Shown piece by piece: positions 10,181 through 20,469 of a stretch of DNA of 64,000 bases. Each line of letters begins with the position of its first letter. The stretch's first letter is position 1. The DNA comes from Siphonodentalium dalli (lineage: Eukaryota > Mollusca > Scaphopoda > Gadilida > Siphonodentaliidae). A model generated the notes under the pieces. It saw only the letters and a list, made by a program, of their open reading frames with translations, did no database searches and was not told where the DNA came from. Both the position numbers and the translations under genes were made by a program. The stretch is from NCBI GenBank assembly GCA_032622095.1, contig CP136063.1:62757897-62821896 (forward strand). Direction: 5' to 3'.

Positions 10181-10964
10181 ATGGAACAACATTGGCAATC
10201 ACTATCAGATGCGGACAAAGCTCCAATGGAGAGGTTGAACAATTACTACTGTGGTCTACACAGCTTTGTACAGATTGTTGAAGTTACCCAGAAATGTCTT
10301 GTTCAATTGGAAAAGGATATGCCACCAGAAGAGAAGCCTGATATGCCTGTTGTATTCGCCAGTAATAAAACCGAACCAGGAACTGTGCGTCTCATCAGGA
10401 CATCTTGCAAAGCATTTGGCCGAGGAGGAGACGAGAAGAGTGTGTGCTATGGAGACTTTAAGGTCTATGCAAAAGAAGAGATGGTTAGCCTAGTGTTGAA
10501 ATCAATGCTGCTAGTTCCATTTCGAGGAAACAGGTTTAATATTATTTTCTTCAATGGCGGCTATGTTTATGTCCTTCACAGGCTGATGTTAAAGTATCTC
10601 GAAGGAAAGGAAAAATTGAATCTCCTCCTCAGGTCAGTTTTAGCCGATTTGAAGAGCGGTATCATCATTGCAGGCTGCCAGGCATTGGGCCTTGTCAGCA
10701 AACTCATCACCGGGCCACTGTGGAGAGTAATTGAAAGTAAGTCTATCCATGTAATGGACATGCCAGCCATCATAGAGAGTGTTCTGAGGTACCTAGAAAA
10801 ATCGTCCAAGAATTTATCACTTTATATCTGGAGAAACAGCTTCTGGACAGTGAAAGAAGATGCCACATACAAACATCTTGTGATGGAGTCTACAACAACC
10901 CAGGGAATTATGTGAAAGCTGTCACCAATAGTGTGGAAAAACACAACAAGGATGACATAGATTG
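10181..10964 (+). CDS. Lineage-repeated ORF of unknown function
   Basis: An open frame of 244 codons starts at the ATG at 10181. Key segments are LNNYYCGLHSFVQIV, TVRLIRTSCKAFGRGGDEKS, VPFRGNRFNIIFFNGG, LNLLLRSVLADL and AGCQALGLVSKLITGPLWR. From memory, this order marks a family repeated many times in oyster, cnidarian and other marine invertebrate genomes, with no function assigned. I think it is mobile-element or recently domesticated sequence. Near 10880 the frame probably shifts: another phase continues as YNNPGNYVKAVTNSVEKHNK to a donor at TTG|GTAAAC (10965). No catalytic triad is identifiable with certainty. It lies inside an intron of the OB-fold gene, in the same orientation, so it could be an inserted copy. 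The ORF is long and well preserved compared with its surroundings. Confidence 0.6.
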
Positions 10965-11162
10965 GTAAACACATACAAATATACATGTATAGAATATAGA
11001 TATATGCCTCTGCACCAAATTTGCAGTTCTGCAATTGGCCATGGAAAATAGAAATAGGGGGTTGAAACAGAAGTGTATGATGTAAATGTCTACACAAGTG
11101 GAGGACAGATTAGAAGTGTGCGGTGTTAACATAACAAATAAAAAGTAGAGGACCAATCCCAC

Positions 11163-12308
11163 GGTAATGGACGTACCTTTCAGAAGGAAATTTGATTTTC
11201 AAGTCCATTTTTCTTGAAATAGGTTGAGTGTATCAATACCAGCGTCGAGTGTTTTTAAAGCTCACCCCAACGTTGTTTATATCATGTATGATAGTTCTCA
11301 TCCTATTTGAAATTAAAGATCATATGATTGGGCTATGAAGACTTCGGTAACGGACGTACTCAATGAAATGAAAATCCATAGGGTTGTCTCACTTTAGCCC
11401 CAAACTAAGTGTTTCTAGGTAGCCAAACATTTATCTATTATAGGATGGACAGATGGATGTTCTAATAATAATAACCACTATTTCAGTATTTCTACATTGG
11501 TGACTAAAATTTTGACTCACGGTAATGGACTTACCATGTTTTGGAAATGGACATACCTTTCTGAAATGTTGAAAAAAAAATGCACCTTCTAATATGATTA
11601 CCCTATTTAATATTTGTGGGTTTTTTATCAGTTTTTATCAGAAATACGTTGTTTACTGATGAAAAAACAGTCAAGTCTGAGTGACCACTGTTTCTGCATT
11701 GCCATTGGTGACCATTTGATTCACTGTAACGGACGTACCATTTATTTTGGTCATTTATTTGGTGATGGATGTACCATTTATTTTGGTAACGGATGTACCA
11801 ATTATTTTGGTAACAGACATACCTTTCTGAAATGATGATAAAAAACTACACCTTCTGATTTCATTACCATATTTGTGGATTTTCTATCAAAAATAGGTGG
11901 TTTGCAAATGAAAAAGAATTTATATAGTTTGTATACAAGTAATTACAGTTAAGTTAATTTAGCAATTTAAGCAATCTATTCAGTGATCCATTCTTAATTT
12001 TTATGGAACATATGGCACCTTTTATTTAGTTTCTAGTGTATAAAATAACAGATTTGAAATAAGAAGAGATAACGAAAGACAATATTTTGTTTTGTATGTC
12101 GATATAAATGTTATATCTATTTATTTCATAACATTTTAATGTGCAAACTTTTGAATGTTGTTGTATATTGATATCTGGAACCCTGAATACAACTTAATGT
12201 TCATATAGCTATATACGCAGATAATATGAAATAGTACCACTTGAAAATGAAAAATATTTTTTTGGTAACGGGCGTACCACTTTAATTTAGAATGGTAATA
12301 GACGTACT
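11163..12308. repeat. Block with ten interspersed GGTAAYGGACGTACC 15-mers
   Basis: Near-consensus copies start at 11163, 11346, 11521, 11543, 11725, 11761, 11785, 11809, 12264 and 12294. Several are followed by TTTCTGAAATG or ATTTATTTTGG, so parts of a longer degenerate unit are repeated too (for example 11540-11640 against 11810-11900). No open frame explains them. Confidence 0.75.
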
Positions 12309-12474
12309 AAAATTAAGATGCATCGATCTTGTTCACAAATTCTAAACACAAACAAGGGGCAGAATTTCTGTGATGGGCTCATCTGCCTTCTTTTAAAAAT
12401 GTGGTTTTTGCCTTTTATATTCTAACCACTACATTTGTGTAGTTAATACTTCTATTACAAATTTTCATCAACAG

Positions 12475-12621
12475 GTATTTAGGACACAGGAAAAGATATT
12501 CAACAGTGAACAGATGCAGGAAAAGATTGCTGAATTTATTTCGGCACAAGTTGTCCCTGTGACAGTGGCATTGATGGCCGATAGTTTGAAAAGAGTGAGT
12601 GTGGAAGGCGAGGTAGTAGCG
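12475..12621 (+). CDS. OB-fold gene, exon 2 (by inference)
   Basis: Acceptor TCAACAG ends at 12474 and donor GCG|GTGAGT starts at 12622, giving 49 codons in phase 0 at both ends. The product segment runs from FRTQEKIFNSEQMQEKI through VPVTVALMADSLKRV to the strand VEGEVVA, which is the first beta strand of an OB fold continued in the exon at 14076. No internal stop or shift is present. Confidence 0.65.
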
Positions 12622-14075
12622 GTGAGTCTTGTGTAGAAGTTAGTCGTATATAATGTTTTGTTAGTGAAATTATATTAAAACTGAGATTTCTAATGTGTGT
12701 GTTACAGTATCACACATATCAGAAATGATTTGCATTGAAATTAATCCTTTACTGACTGGAGGTGCAGCATTAAATATTCTGTGCCAGTTTATTCTCTTAT
12801 ACATGCCAGTCTTTCATAGAAAGACTAACATTTATAAGACCACTGTTCTATGGCACATGCCTATCATACATTGTGATCTTAACCGATGATAAATCATATT
12901 CCATATACATAGACGACAGTATTTATTATTTGTTATTTTGGTATGAAATCCCGATAGTCTATGTGCAACAAATGATTTAACTAGATAATAGAATATGTGA
13001 TATCAAATTAATTTTTAGAAACTATGTAAGAAATTCGTATATCCCCACCCCAGCCCCAGAAAAAAACATAAAAACAGACAAATTTCTTTGTAATGTAAGG
13101 TATATATATATATTAAATTTGTTGTACTAATTGTAACATGTTATCTATATCTATATATATATATATATATTGTGTTATGAACTTATGATATTTTGTCTGA
13201 ATAAAAACATTTACAAAAAAAAAAAAAAACATTTATAAGAGATGCCACTGATTTACAAGGTCAAGGTATATATTTTAAAGCTTTAAATGCAATCTTCTGA
13301 CATAAATCTCTTACATATATGAAGCTCGTTATGCAAGGAGAATCACTTAAATCATGGAAGGATTTACATTAACTTTGTTTGTAATAACCAGAAAAAAAAC
13401 ATTTTTAAAAGTTGAAAATCATTGTTAGTAATGTTTATGTAAAGAGACAGCATGTAAATGTACAGAAATGTTTTTATCTTCAAACACTACCAAATGAAAT
13501 AACCTATAACTGCTCTTCATTTCATACCCACATATTAGTAAGAGCTGTGCCATATTGAATTTCTTTTTTCAATATTCTGCATAAAATTATCTAGATTTTA
13601 ACTCCAATGGCATCTGGCATGAGTCTATTCCATAATTAAATTAGTTTAGTTGGAAAACTGGCCTTTTATCAACTTGGTATCAGAATGTCATGATAAATTT
13701 TGTAGCTGTCCGAGACTCTCTGGTTGCTTGATATTTTCTGCTATGTCATTTTTCTGTGGCAAATCCCTTTCATACCACAATTAAGATTTCCTGTCTGTTC
13801 TGAACGATAGAGTTGTTTAGTGCATTTCGCGTTGCTGATTGTCATACTTAAATGTATGTAGTTGCCGCTAGGAATTTGGAAGATGTGTCCTTGGTTGTGA
13901 GAATTAATTGGTTTTCAATTCCATGTGAAGTCATTTTTAGCATTGGCAATGTCTTCTTGCATCGCAAAAAGACATATTTAATAAAGATATATAGTGCAAA
14001 ATAGTACAGCTGGAATTTATTGGAAATAACTAATATTGAAGATAACGAAATATATTTCATTTCAATTTGTTCCAG
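12622..14075. other. Intron of the OB-fold gene, with a TA microsatellite
   Basis: The stretch joins two phase-0 exons. It contains a (TA)n tract at about 13142-13170 and a 15-A run near 13215. Nothing else is recognised. Confidence 0.5.
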
Positions 14076-14294
14076 GTTTCGGAGCTGAACAAAAATAAAC
14101 CATCGGAAAAGGAATGGTCGAGACGAGACATAACATTGAAGGACACAACAGGATCCATAACAATAAAGCTATGGGATGACTATGGTAACATGAATGAGGG
14201 GGATATCGGAAAGACCTACCTGTTTAAAACAATGGAGGTGTCAAAATATAGAAGCCTAACCTCACTGACAAGGGTGACAGAGACCGAGATAAAT
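14076..14294 (+). CDS. OB-fold gene, exon 3: core of an RPA-like nucleic-acid-binding domain
   Basis: Acceptor TTGTTCCAG ends at 14075. The donor is taken as AAT|GTATAT at 14295, giving exactly 73 codons in phase 0. The segment shows the OB-fold pattern of RPA70-like proteins: VSELNKNKPS turn, RRDITLKDTTGSITIKLWDD (the D-x-T/S-G-x-I-x-I-x-L-W strand pair), GDIGKTYLFKTMEVSKY, then LTRVTETEI. This supports single-strand nucleic-acid binding, but the protein is much smaller than RPA1 (about 300 residues in all), so it is not RPA itself. A frame read past the donor stops within five codons, where a foldback MITE begins at 14302, only seven bases into the intron. Exons 12475, 14076, 15335 and 16749 join in phase with no internal stop. 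Confidence 0.7.
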
Positions 14295-14301
14295 GTATAT
14301 C

Positions 14302-14500
14302 TACAGTAATGGTCTAATTAATCGACCTCTTAACCACAGCAGAATTATGGGTTGGAAATATGGCTTGTTGCCATTCATCGGAAAGCTCTCGGCGAGAGCT
14401 TTCCGATGAATGGCAACAAGCCATATTTCCGACTAAATCCTGAAAAGTTACCCATAATTCTGCTGTGGTTCAGAGGTCGATTAATTAGAGCATTACTGTA
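14302..14500. mobile_element. TACAGTAATG foldback MITE in the OB-fold intron
   Basis: A 199-bp inverted repeat with ends TACAGTAATGG and GCATTACTGTA and the same CTCTCGGCGAGAG centre as the 8445 copy. It abuts the predicted splice donor of the exon ending at 14294 and could affect splicing of that intron. Confidence 0.85.
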
Positions 14501-14664
14501 TATTCACACAATGACAATTGGGTATATTAAATGGCAGCTACATGTAGTTGTAGCAGTATGCTGGAGACTCAGGGTTGCATGGACATTATCAATTAAATGT
14601 TTGTATAAACTTTTGTACTTTACAAGCGAGAGTGTCGTGTTCATGCTTTATAGAAATTGGTTTA

Positions 14665-15091
14665 CCCTTTCAGTACAAGTCCGATTTTTGTATGAACCCA
14701 TATACCCTGTGGCAATGCATTCTCTTATATATGCGAGTCGACCATAGGTCGTCTCGCATATAGAAGAGAATGCATTGGCCCAACAATTTTTCATTATTTG
14801 TTATTATTTTTTACAATTTTAATAATTTTTTCTTATATTCTTTAACTCTTTCAGTGCCACATTTATTTTGTAGGTTTAGTGCCAGGGAATCTTACATTTT
14901 TCATGGGCATCAAAATTATTACTATGAATACTTGGTGATAGTTTTGAGTTATATCATGCCACTAAGGTTTTATTCAGTTTATTTTTAAATTCGCTAGAGC
15001 ATGCTTAAGCATACCCAAAACAAATTTTTTAGGGCCGATTTTACAGACTGTAAATTATGGCCGATGAGATCGGCCCCTGGCACTGAAAGGG
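14665..15091 (-). mobile_element. TTAA-type MITE, CCCTTTCAGTGCCAGG family
   Basis: The right end reads CCTGGCACTGAAAGGG followed by TTAA (15092-15095). The left end is CCCTTTCAGTACAAGTCC after TTTA, a decayed TTAA. Inside is the hairpin built on CAATGCATTCTCTTATATA (14713-14779). TTAA target site plus CCC...GGG termini indicate a piggyBac-type nonautonomous element, by analogy. Confidence 0.8.
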
Positions 15092-15334
15092 TTAATAAAG
15101 GGGAATAATTGGTGGGCATAATAGGATCATGGTGTAATGACTATCAAAAACAGTAACCATTGGGTAGCATACACAAGAAGAAAAAAAAAATATTTGGTGG
15201 TTCTGTCGGGGAAATTGAAATCACATTTTATAGATAGCAACAGTATTGTAACCATCAAATATACTTGTATACATACAGCACGTGATTGGGATAAGAGACG
15301 CCAATATACATGTTTTATGAATATAATTTTTCAG

Positions 15335-15414
15335 GAAATTGTGCAAGAAGTGGTGATCGAAATGGACAGCGAGGGAGAGATGATGGTGATGGTGATCGGC
15401 CTCGCCAAGGAAGA
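15335..15414 (+). CDS. OB-fold gene, exon 4
   Basis: Acceptor ATTTTTCAG ends at 15334 and donor GAAGA|GTGAGT starts at 15415. The 80-base exon encodes EIVQEVVIEMDSEGEMMVMV and an IGLAKE tail, ending in phase 2. The next exon (16749) supplies exactly the one base needed. The alternating hydrophobic pattern suggests further beta strands. Confidence 0.65.
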
Positions 15415-15585
15415 GTGAGTTTTTCATTTATCATTTCAGCTTTTAAACATTTTCCATTGTGGGGAACTAGTGTTGGCCAGTAGATTTTTACATAACCTCT
15501 TTATGGCTATTAAATAGTTGAATATGATAATTAAAAATATATGAACAATAACACATGGTGTAGTCACTTTAAATGGAACCTTTCT

Positions 15586-15994
15586 TATAAAATGCCACCT
15601 GCGAAACACTCACCGACGGATGATGGTTGTGTGCCCGTTCTGCCACGAAGATAGAAGAACGTTCACACGGATATATGATCTACAGGGGCACTGTGGGAAG
15701 AAACATGAATCCCAAATGAAGACCTTACCACCAAATTTTTCACAGGGAGCAGTGGATTCTGGGTGGCAAGTCCCGACTGATTACAGCTTCATAATCAAGC
15801 CATCGGAAAGAACTTCTCGGCAAGCAGAGGGCGGCTATCAGGCGGTGGTTAAAGGGACTAAAGAAGACTGGTTCAACAAGAGATCTACAAGACTGGGAGA
15901 GAGGATGGCGGTGTCGTCCCACTCAACCGAAGAATATATCAAAATAGAAGCAACCAGCTGTAAACCAATCTCTAGAGCAGGAAACAAATTATGA
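15586..15994 (+). pseudogene. C2H2 zinc-finger fragment, copy 1
   Basis: The frame from 15620 gives CPFCHEDRRTFTRIYDL followed by HCGKKH, a C-x2-C-x15-H-x4-H finger, then TDYSFIIKPSERTSRQ and a basic Ser/Thr tail, 124 codons in all. It lies in the intron between exons 15335 and 16749, with a second copy about 545 bases downstream. No start context or partner exon is evident, so I treat it as a fragment of a repeated gene or element. Confidence 0.45.
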
Positions 15995-16130
15995 AGATAA
16001 AGTTGTTACTAAGGTTGCCGAGAGTTACAACCGTCCCTTCTTTAATTCCAGATGAACATTGAGCATCATTACCACGTTCGGCTGTCCATCAATAGGCTGT
16101 GGCGAAGAGATGGTGATAGAGGAACTGTTA

Positions 16131-16400
16131 AAACGCCACCTGCGAAACACTCACTGATGGATGACGGTTGTGTGCCCGTTCTGCCATGAAGATAGAAGAA
16201 CGTTCACACGGATATATGATCTACGGGAGCACTGTGGGAAGAAACACCAATCCCAAATGAAGACCATCCCACCAAATTTTTTCACAGGGAGCAATGGATT
16301 CTAGATGGCAACAGTCCCGACTGATTACAGCTTCATAATCAAGCCATCGGAAAGAACTTCTTGGCAAGCAGAGGCAGCGAGGGCGGTTATCAGGGGATCT
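16131..16400 (+). pseudogene. C2H2 zinc-finger fragment, copy 2
   Basis: This segment repeats 15590-15840 at high identity, including the CPFCHEDRRTFTRIYDL finger, but carries a stop and a shift after the PPNF segment near 16280. The pair is a direct duplication within one intron. Confidence 0.5.
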
Positions 16401-16748
16401 ATTGGTTTGTGATTCGGCATATGCCTTTAGACTGTGTAAATACATTGGGGAAACCAAGATTATTTTAACATTCTGGAGCAAATCTGTCCATGTACTTATC
16501 AGTGCTTATTTTGGGGAAAGTATGGCAATATGGAATTGATATCTGTTATCATTTCACCTCATGTGAGTTATGCACACTAGTGTGCACTAATTGTATGATC
16601 TAGGATTGATAATTAAGATCATTGTTTTGCAAAACTTTTAAAAATCTCTGATTTCACATATTGGGTATTTGAATATGCTGAGTGTAGTAAGCACACATTA
16701 TGCTAAGTATGATCGTGATAGCTAATGTTCTCCAATTTATTTCTGCAG

Positions 16749-16905
16749 AGAGAACGTTCTTTTCACCAACGATCAAAAAGGATTGATCGTCAATGTAGCT
16801 ATGCTGGTAGCTGAAATGGGTTCCGAAGAGCAGGTGTTCGTGTCAGTGACCTTTAAGCTGCTAGCGAGATCGACAGGCACATGTGTAACAAATGTTGTTC
16901 CTTAG
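16749..16905 (+). CDS. OB-fold gene, terminal exon with stop
   Basis: Acceptor TTTCTGCAG ends at 16748. The first base completes the codon split at 15414, then 51 sense codons follow: ENVLFTNDQKGLIVNVAML, VAEMGSEEQVFVSVTFKLL and a short tail to TAG at 16903-16905. The segment is again beta-rich and would complete the fold. A polyadenylation signal AATAAA lies at 17082-17087, 177 bases past the stop. Confidence 0.7.
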
Positions 16906-17081
16906 CAGAATGAAGGCGGAAATGCTCGAGAGAGGTCTCATCTTTCTCAGGGTTTATAAACCATCAAGAGTAGCAGCAAAGTCAGCACAAATGACATTTA
17001 TTTAGAGCCCCCCTTTGTTTCTGGACGTGATGGTCCTGACAGTTAACTTCTAGCACAAGTCACATTACCATAGTTCAAACC

Positions 17082-17087
17082 AATAAA
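17082..17087 (+). terminator. Candidate polyadenylation signal for the OB-fold gene
   Basis: AATAAA at a suitable distance after the TAG at 16905. In an AT-rich region this hexamer is common, so support is only positional. Confidence 0.4.
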
Positions 17088-17089
17088 GA

Positions 17090-17836
17090 AACTTTAATCG
17101 CCAATTAACATATTTCACCAGCATTATCAAAACCATGCTGGCATGTTATTGTTTACATTCAACAAGTCTGCGTTATTACGCAGACTACGTTAATCTCGTC
17201 GTAAACGAGAACTCAGTATAAGCACAATTAATCATACCAAATTAATTTGAACCTATGCCAACGAGACTAGCTATTTTCTCCGTAGTTTCTCCCACTTTTT
17301 GGCATTCCTTTGTACTTGGAATAAACCAATGAGAATGTCTGACAATTCCAAGAATATAATTTTGTCCAATAGAAATAATTAGAAATCTACTACCTCAGAG
17401 TAAACATTTCACTTCGATGAAATAGCTTCTCGAAAACAATAGCATTCAACATTATTATTGCAAAGCAAACATTTACGATAATACAAGCAAATTATTACGC
17501 TTTAAAAATATTTGTATTATTCTAGCGGACAACAGGTTTATTCTCGCGGCTGTGAGGATATTCTGCTATTCGTATTCATTCGTTTTGAACTGTTTTGCGC
17601 AGTGTTTCTCAACACCAAAGAGTGAAAGACAGTGACAAAAGTGTCAACACTGACTCAGCAATCAAAACGAGTCACTCAAACTGTGCGACTGTTACATGTA
17701 TATTATTGTGGCTTGATGCAATTGTTGTGCAAAGAAACCTGACTCATTCCTGATATTATTACTATCCAGGCAATTATTGTTACACTCTAGTCTAGAAAGT
17801 TTTCAACTTGCTCTGTTGTTAGCCGCACTAACAGAA
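17090..17836. other. Unassigned; possible 5' region of a DIRS copy
   Basis: No gene recognised. The following ORF starts a DIRS gag, so part of this stretch may be its leader or terminal repeat, but I could not match it to the leader of the copy at 23.5 kb. Confidence 0.3.
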
Positions 17837-18072
17837 ATGGGAAAAGCCCGATGCGGTCGTACCCAGCGCACTTCTACTTGTCCTTCAAGGCGCAGAGCCA
17901 GGACCAATCTTGAGGACCATGTTAAAGCCACCCAAGATTGCGCAGATTCTGAAGACTCGGCTGCGATTGTGAACCCAAGAAATTTGACAGTGCTTCAAAT
18001 AAGGCAAGCTCTTCAAATTCGTGGAATAATTGTGCCAGAAAACTTGAACGAGAGGCCGATCACGATCGGCAG
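17837..18072 (+). pseudogene. DIRS-type gag, N-terminal piece
   Basis: The ATG at 17837 opens MGKARCGRTQ, a basic leader, and then NLTVLQIRQALQIRGIIVPE, which parallels NWTVARLRRSLKDLNICVPD in the gag at 23960. Reading continues only to about 18072, where unrelated repeat sequence begins. The gag resumes near 19622. So this is the 5' part of a DIRS ORF1 split by an insertion. Confidence 0.65.
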
Positions 18073-19617
18073 ATGTTAACCCATCCCTTGGCGATGATTT
18101 TGAACCGATTTAAACAAATTTGGTGTGGTGATTCGGGGTACCATTGGCAGAGTTATAATGATGTTAGTTTTTCAAATTTTTTTAACTTAAAAATAAATTG
18201 TTTTTACTTATTTTAAAAAATTAAAGGGACACATTGGGAACCATTTTATCAACTTGTATCATAATCATCAATATCTAAATGAAAACAAATGAAAGAGTCA
18301 ATGACATTTTTTTTATTATTATTATAAAAGTTATAAAAAATTAAAAAAAAAATCGAAAAAGGGTCATAACTCCTTTAAAATAAATCGGATCAAACCCATA
18401 TTCGAACTCACTCAGTATTTTGGGATGTGAAACTCACATACCAAATTTGGTTCCAATCAGATAAAAAATGTTTGAGTTATGGCAGAATGTGTTAATTCTG
18501 AGTGGAAAAAGGGCCATAACTCTGTAACAAAATCTCGGATCAAATCCAAATTCAAACTCGATATGTATTTTGGGCTGAGAAACCCATATACAAAATTTGG
18601 TTCCGATCGGTTAGAAAATGTTTGAGTTATCGCATTATGTACTCGCATACCAAATTTACATACATCTCAATTTTATTAAGTATCAGGAATGTTGAGAAGG
18701 GTTCATTTTAACTACAAAAGTCCATACTGTACAATCGAATGGGATATAATAGGAGAATGACTACATGAAAAATATGCAAAAGCATAAAATTGATGACGAG
18801 GGTTAACAATTTTAACTCTATAAAATTAGGGGACTGTATGTCACTTGAACAATGCATTGATAGGCTAAATCTGACAAAGAGCTGCCTGGGAGTCCTGAGC
18901 CAACAGGGTCCACACACTATGGAAATGCAATAAACAGATGGCTAGCAGCAGTGAGTATCAGATTTCATTATCAATAATAGAGTTTAACTCTTTCTCACAG
19001 ATACCACAGTTAATTATAAGCTGCTTCTGGTTATATGTTGTAAGCAAATCTCAAATCTGTTTAATTCTAAGTTAAAACGGGGCCATAACTCTGGTATAAA
19101 AAACAGGATCTGACCCATATTCAAACTCGATCTGTATTTTGAGTTGACAAACTCACATACCAAATATGGTTCCTATCAGATGAAAACTAGTAGATTTATT
19201 GAAGCATGCATGAATTCTATGTCAAAGGGCCATAACTCCATTAAAAATAATCTGATCAAACCCATATTCGAACTCGAACTGTATGTTAGGTGGAGAAACT
19301 GACATACCAAATTTGGTTCTGATCAGATCATTTTTTTTTAGTTATCATAGAATTCGTGAATTTAAGTCGAAAAAGGGCCATAACTCCGTAAATAAAACTC
19401 CGACCAAATCCATATTCGAACTCGATCTGTATTTTGGGCCAAGAAACTTACATACCAAATTTGGTTCCGATCAGATAGAAAATATTTCAGTTATCGCACC
19501 ATGCGTAAAGTGTCTACAGACAGACAGACAGACGGACGGACGGACGGACGGACTAACGACGAGTGGTCAATCCGGGCAACGACACTATGTTTACCATACT
19601 ATGGTATGGGTAAACAT
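18073..19617. mobile_element. Insertion with GGCCATAACTC repeats and GACGGACGG tail
   Basis: Five units starting near 18361, 18509, 19080, 19228 and 19375 share a GGCCATAACTC, TTCGAACTCGATCTGTATTTTG, CATACCAAATTTGGTTCC order with a period of about 148 bases. They end in a CAGACAGACAGACGGACGG tract (about 19513-19550). The outer ends ATGTTAACCCAT and ATGGGTAAACAT form a short imperfect inverted repeat. I recall this repeat type as widespread in molluscs. No transposase is inside. It separates two halves of a DIRS gag. Confidence 0.6.
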
Positions 19618-19621
19618 AAAA

Positions 19622-20335
19622 AGCCAGACCTGGTAAAGATCTATGACTTGAATGTCCCCATCAATGCCCGAGTGCCATCATCGGGAGCAGATTTGGGAAT
19701 GGCCAGTAACTGGTCAAATTCATGCACTGTCCAGACATCGATGGCAATTCAAGGCTCAGCTACCGGTACATATAGTTTGAATAACATTACCCAGTCTATT
19801 CCAACGTGGGTGCCATCTCAAACTCGCAAAATTCCAAAATCAGTTGATGGACGCATTGGCCGCCAACCAATCGCTTCTGCAAACCATATCGCAGTTGGCA
19901 GGAACTACCACTAGTACCAGCGTTCATGGCCACAATGCAGATATACTGTCGCCAGGACCTCGAAATGCAGTTCATACTAGCCGAATTCAAGATACAGCTT
20001 CAGGATCACTTTTCCAGGCCTCACCAGAATTTATATATCTGGACACCAGTATGCCAAATTCACTTTTACAATCGGATGGAATTCCGATGGGTAATCTACC
20101 CGACATTGATTCGAACATATCGGCACAGTTGCGCACCGACATTTTATCAGACAAGGACATCACCCTCGCCAGATTGATTATGCCACCATTGGATCCATTG
20201 AAAGGAAGTGAAAAATATGACTCGAGACTGTCTAAATATCTTTCACTTCCAGAATTTATTACAGCCTTTGGTAAATTCAAATCCGTGCTGTGCGAAGTGT
20301 TTCCAAACCGATGTGCCGATCTGTCCAGAGTGCTA
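19622..20335 (+). pseudogene. DIRS-type gag, central piece
   Basis: Two overlapping frames (shift near 19850) give a Ser/Thr-rich spacer with KPDLVKIYDLNVP at its start and then the conserved gag core: QSDGIPMGNLPDIDSNI, LRTDILSDKDITLARLIMP, SRLSKYLSLPEFITAF and FKSVLCEVFPNRCADL. The same blocks occur in the gag at 26245-26510, so both belong to one family. The frame is cut at 20336 by a foldback MITE, and no continuation is seen after it. Confidence 0.75.
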
Positions 20336-20469
20336 TACAGTAATGCTTTAAGTAATCTCCCTGAGAGCTTTCCAATGAATGGCAACAAGCCATATTTCTG
20401 ACTAAATCCTGAACAGTTACCCATAATTCTGCTGTGGTTAAGAAGTTGATTACTTAGAGCATTACTGTA
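20336..20469. mobile_element. TACAGTAATGC foldback MITE, shortened
   Basis: The ends are TACAGTAATGC and GCATTACTGTA. The left arm is mostly deleted, leaving 134 bases. It interrupts the DIRS gag frame immediately after 20335. Confidence 0.8.
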
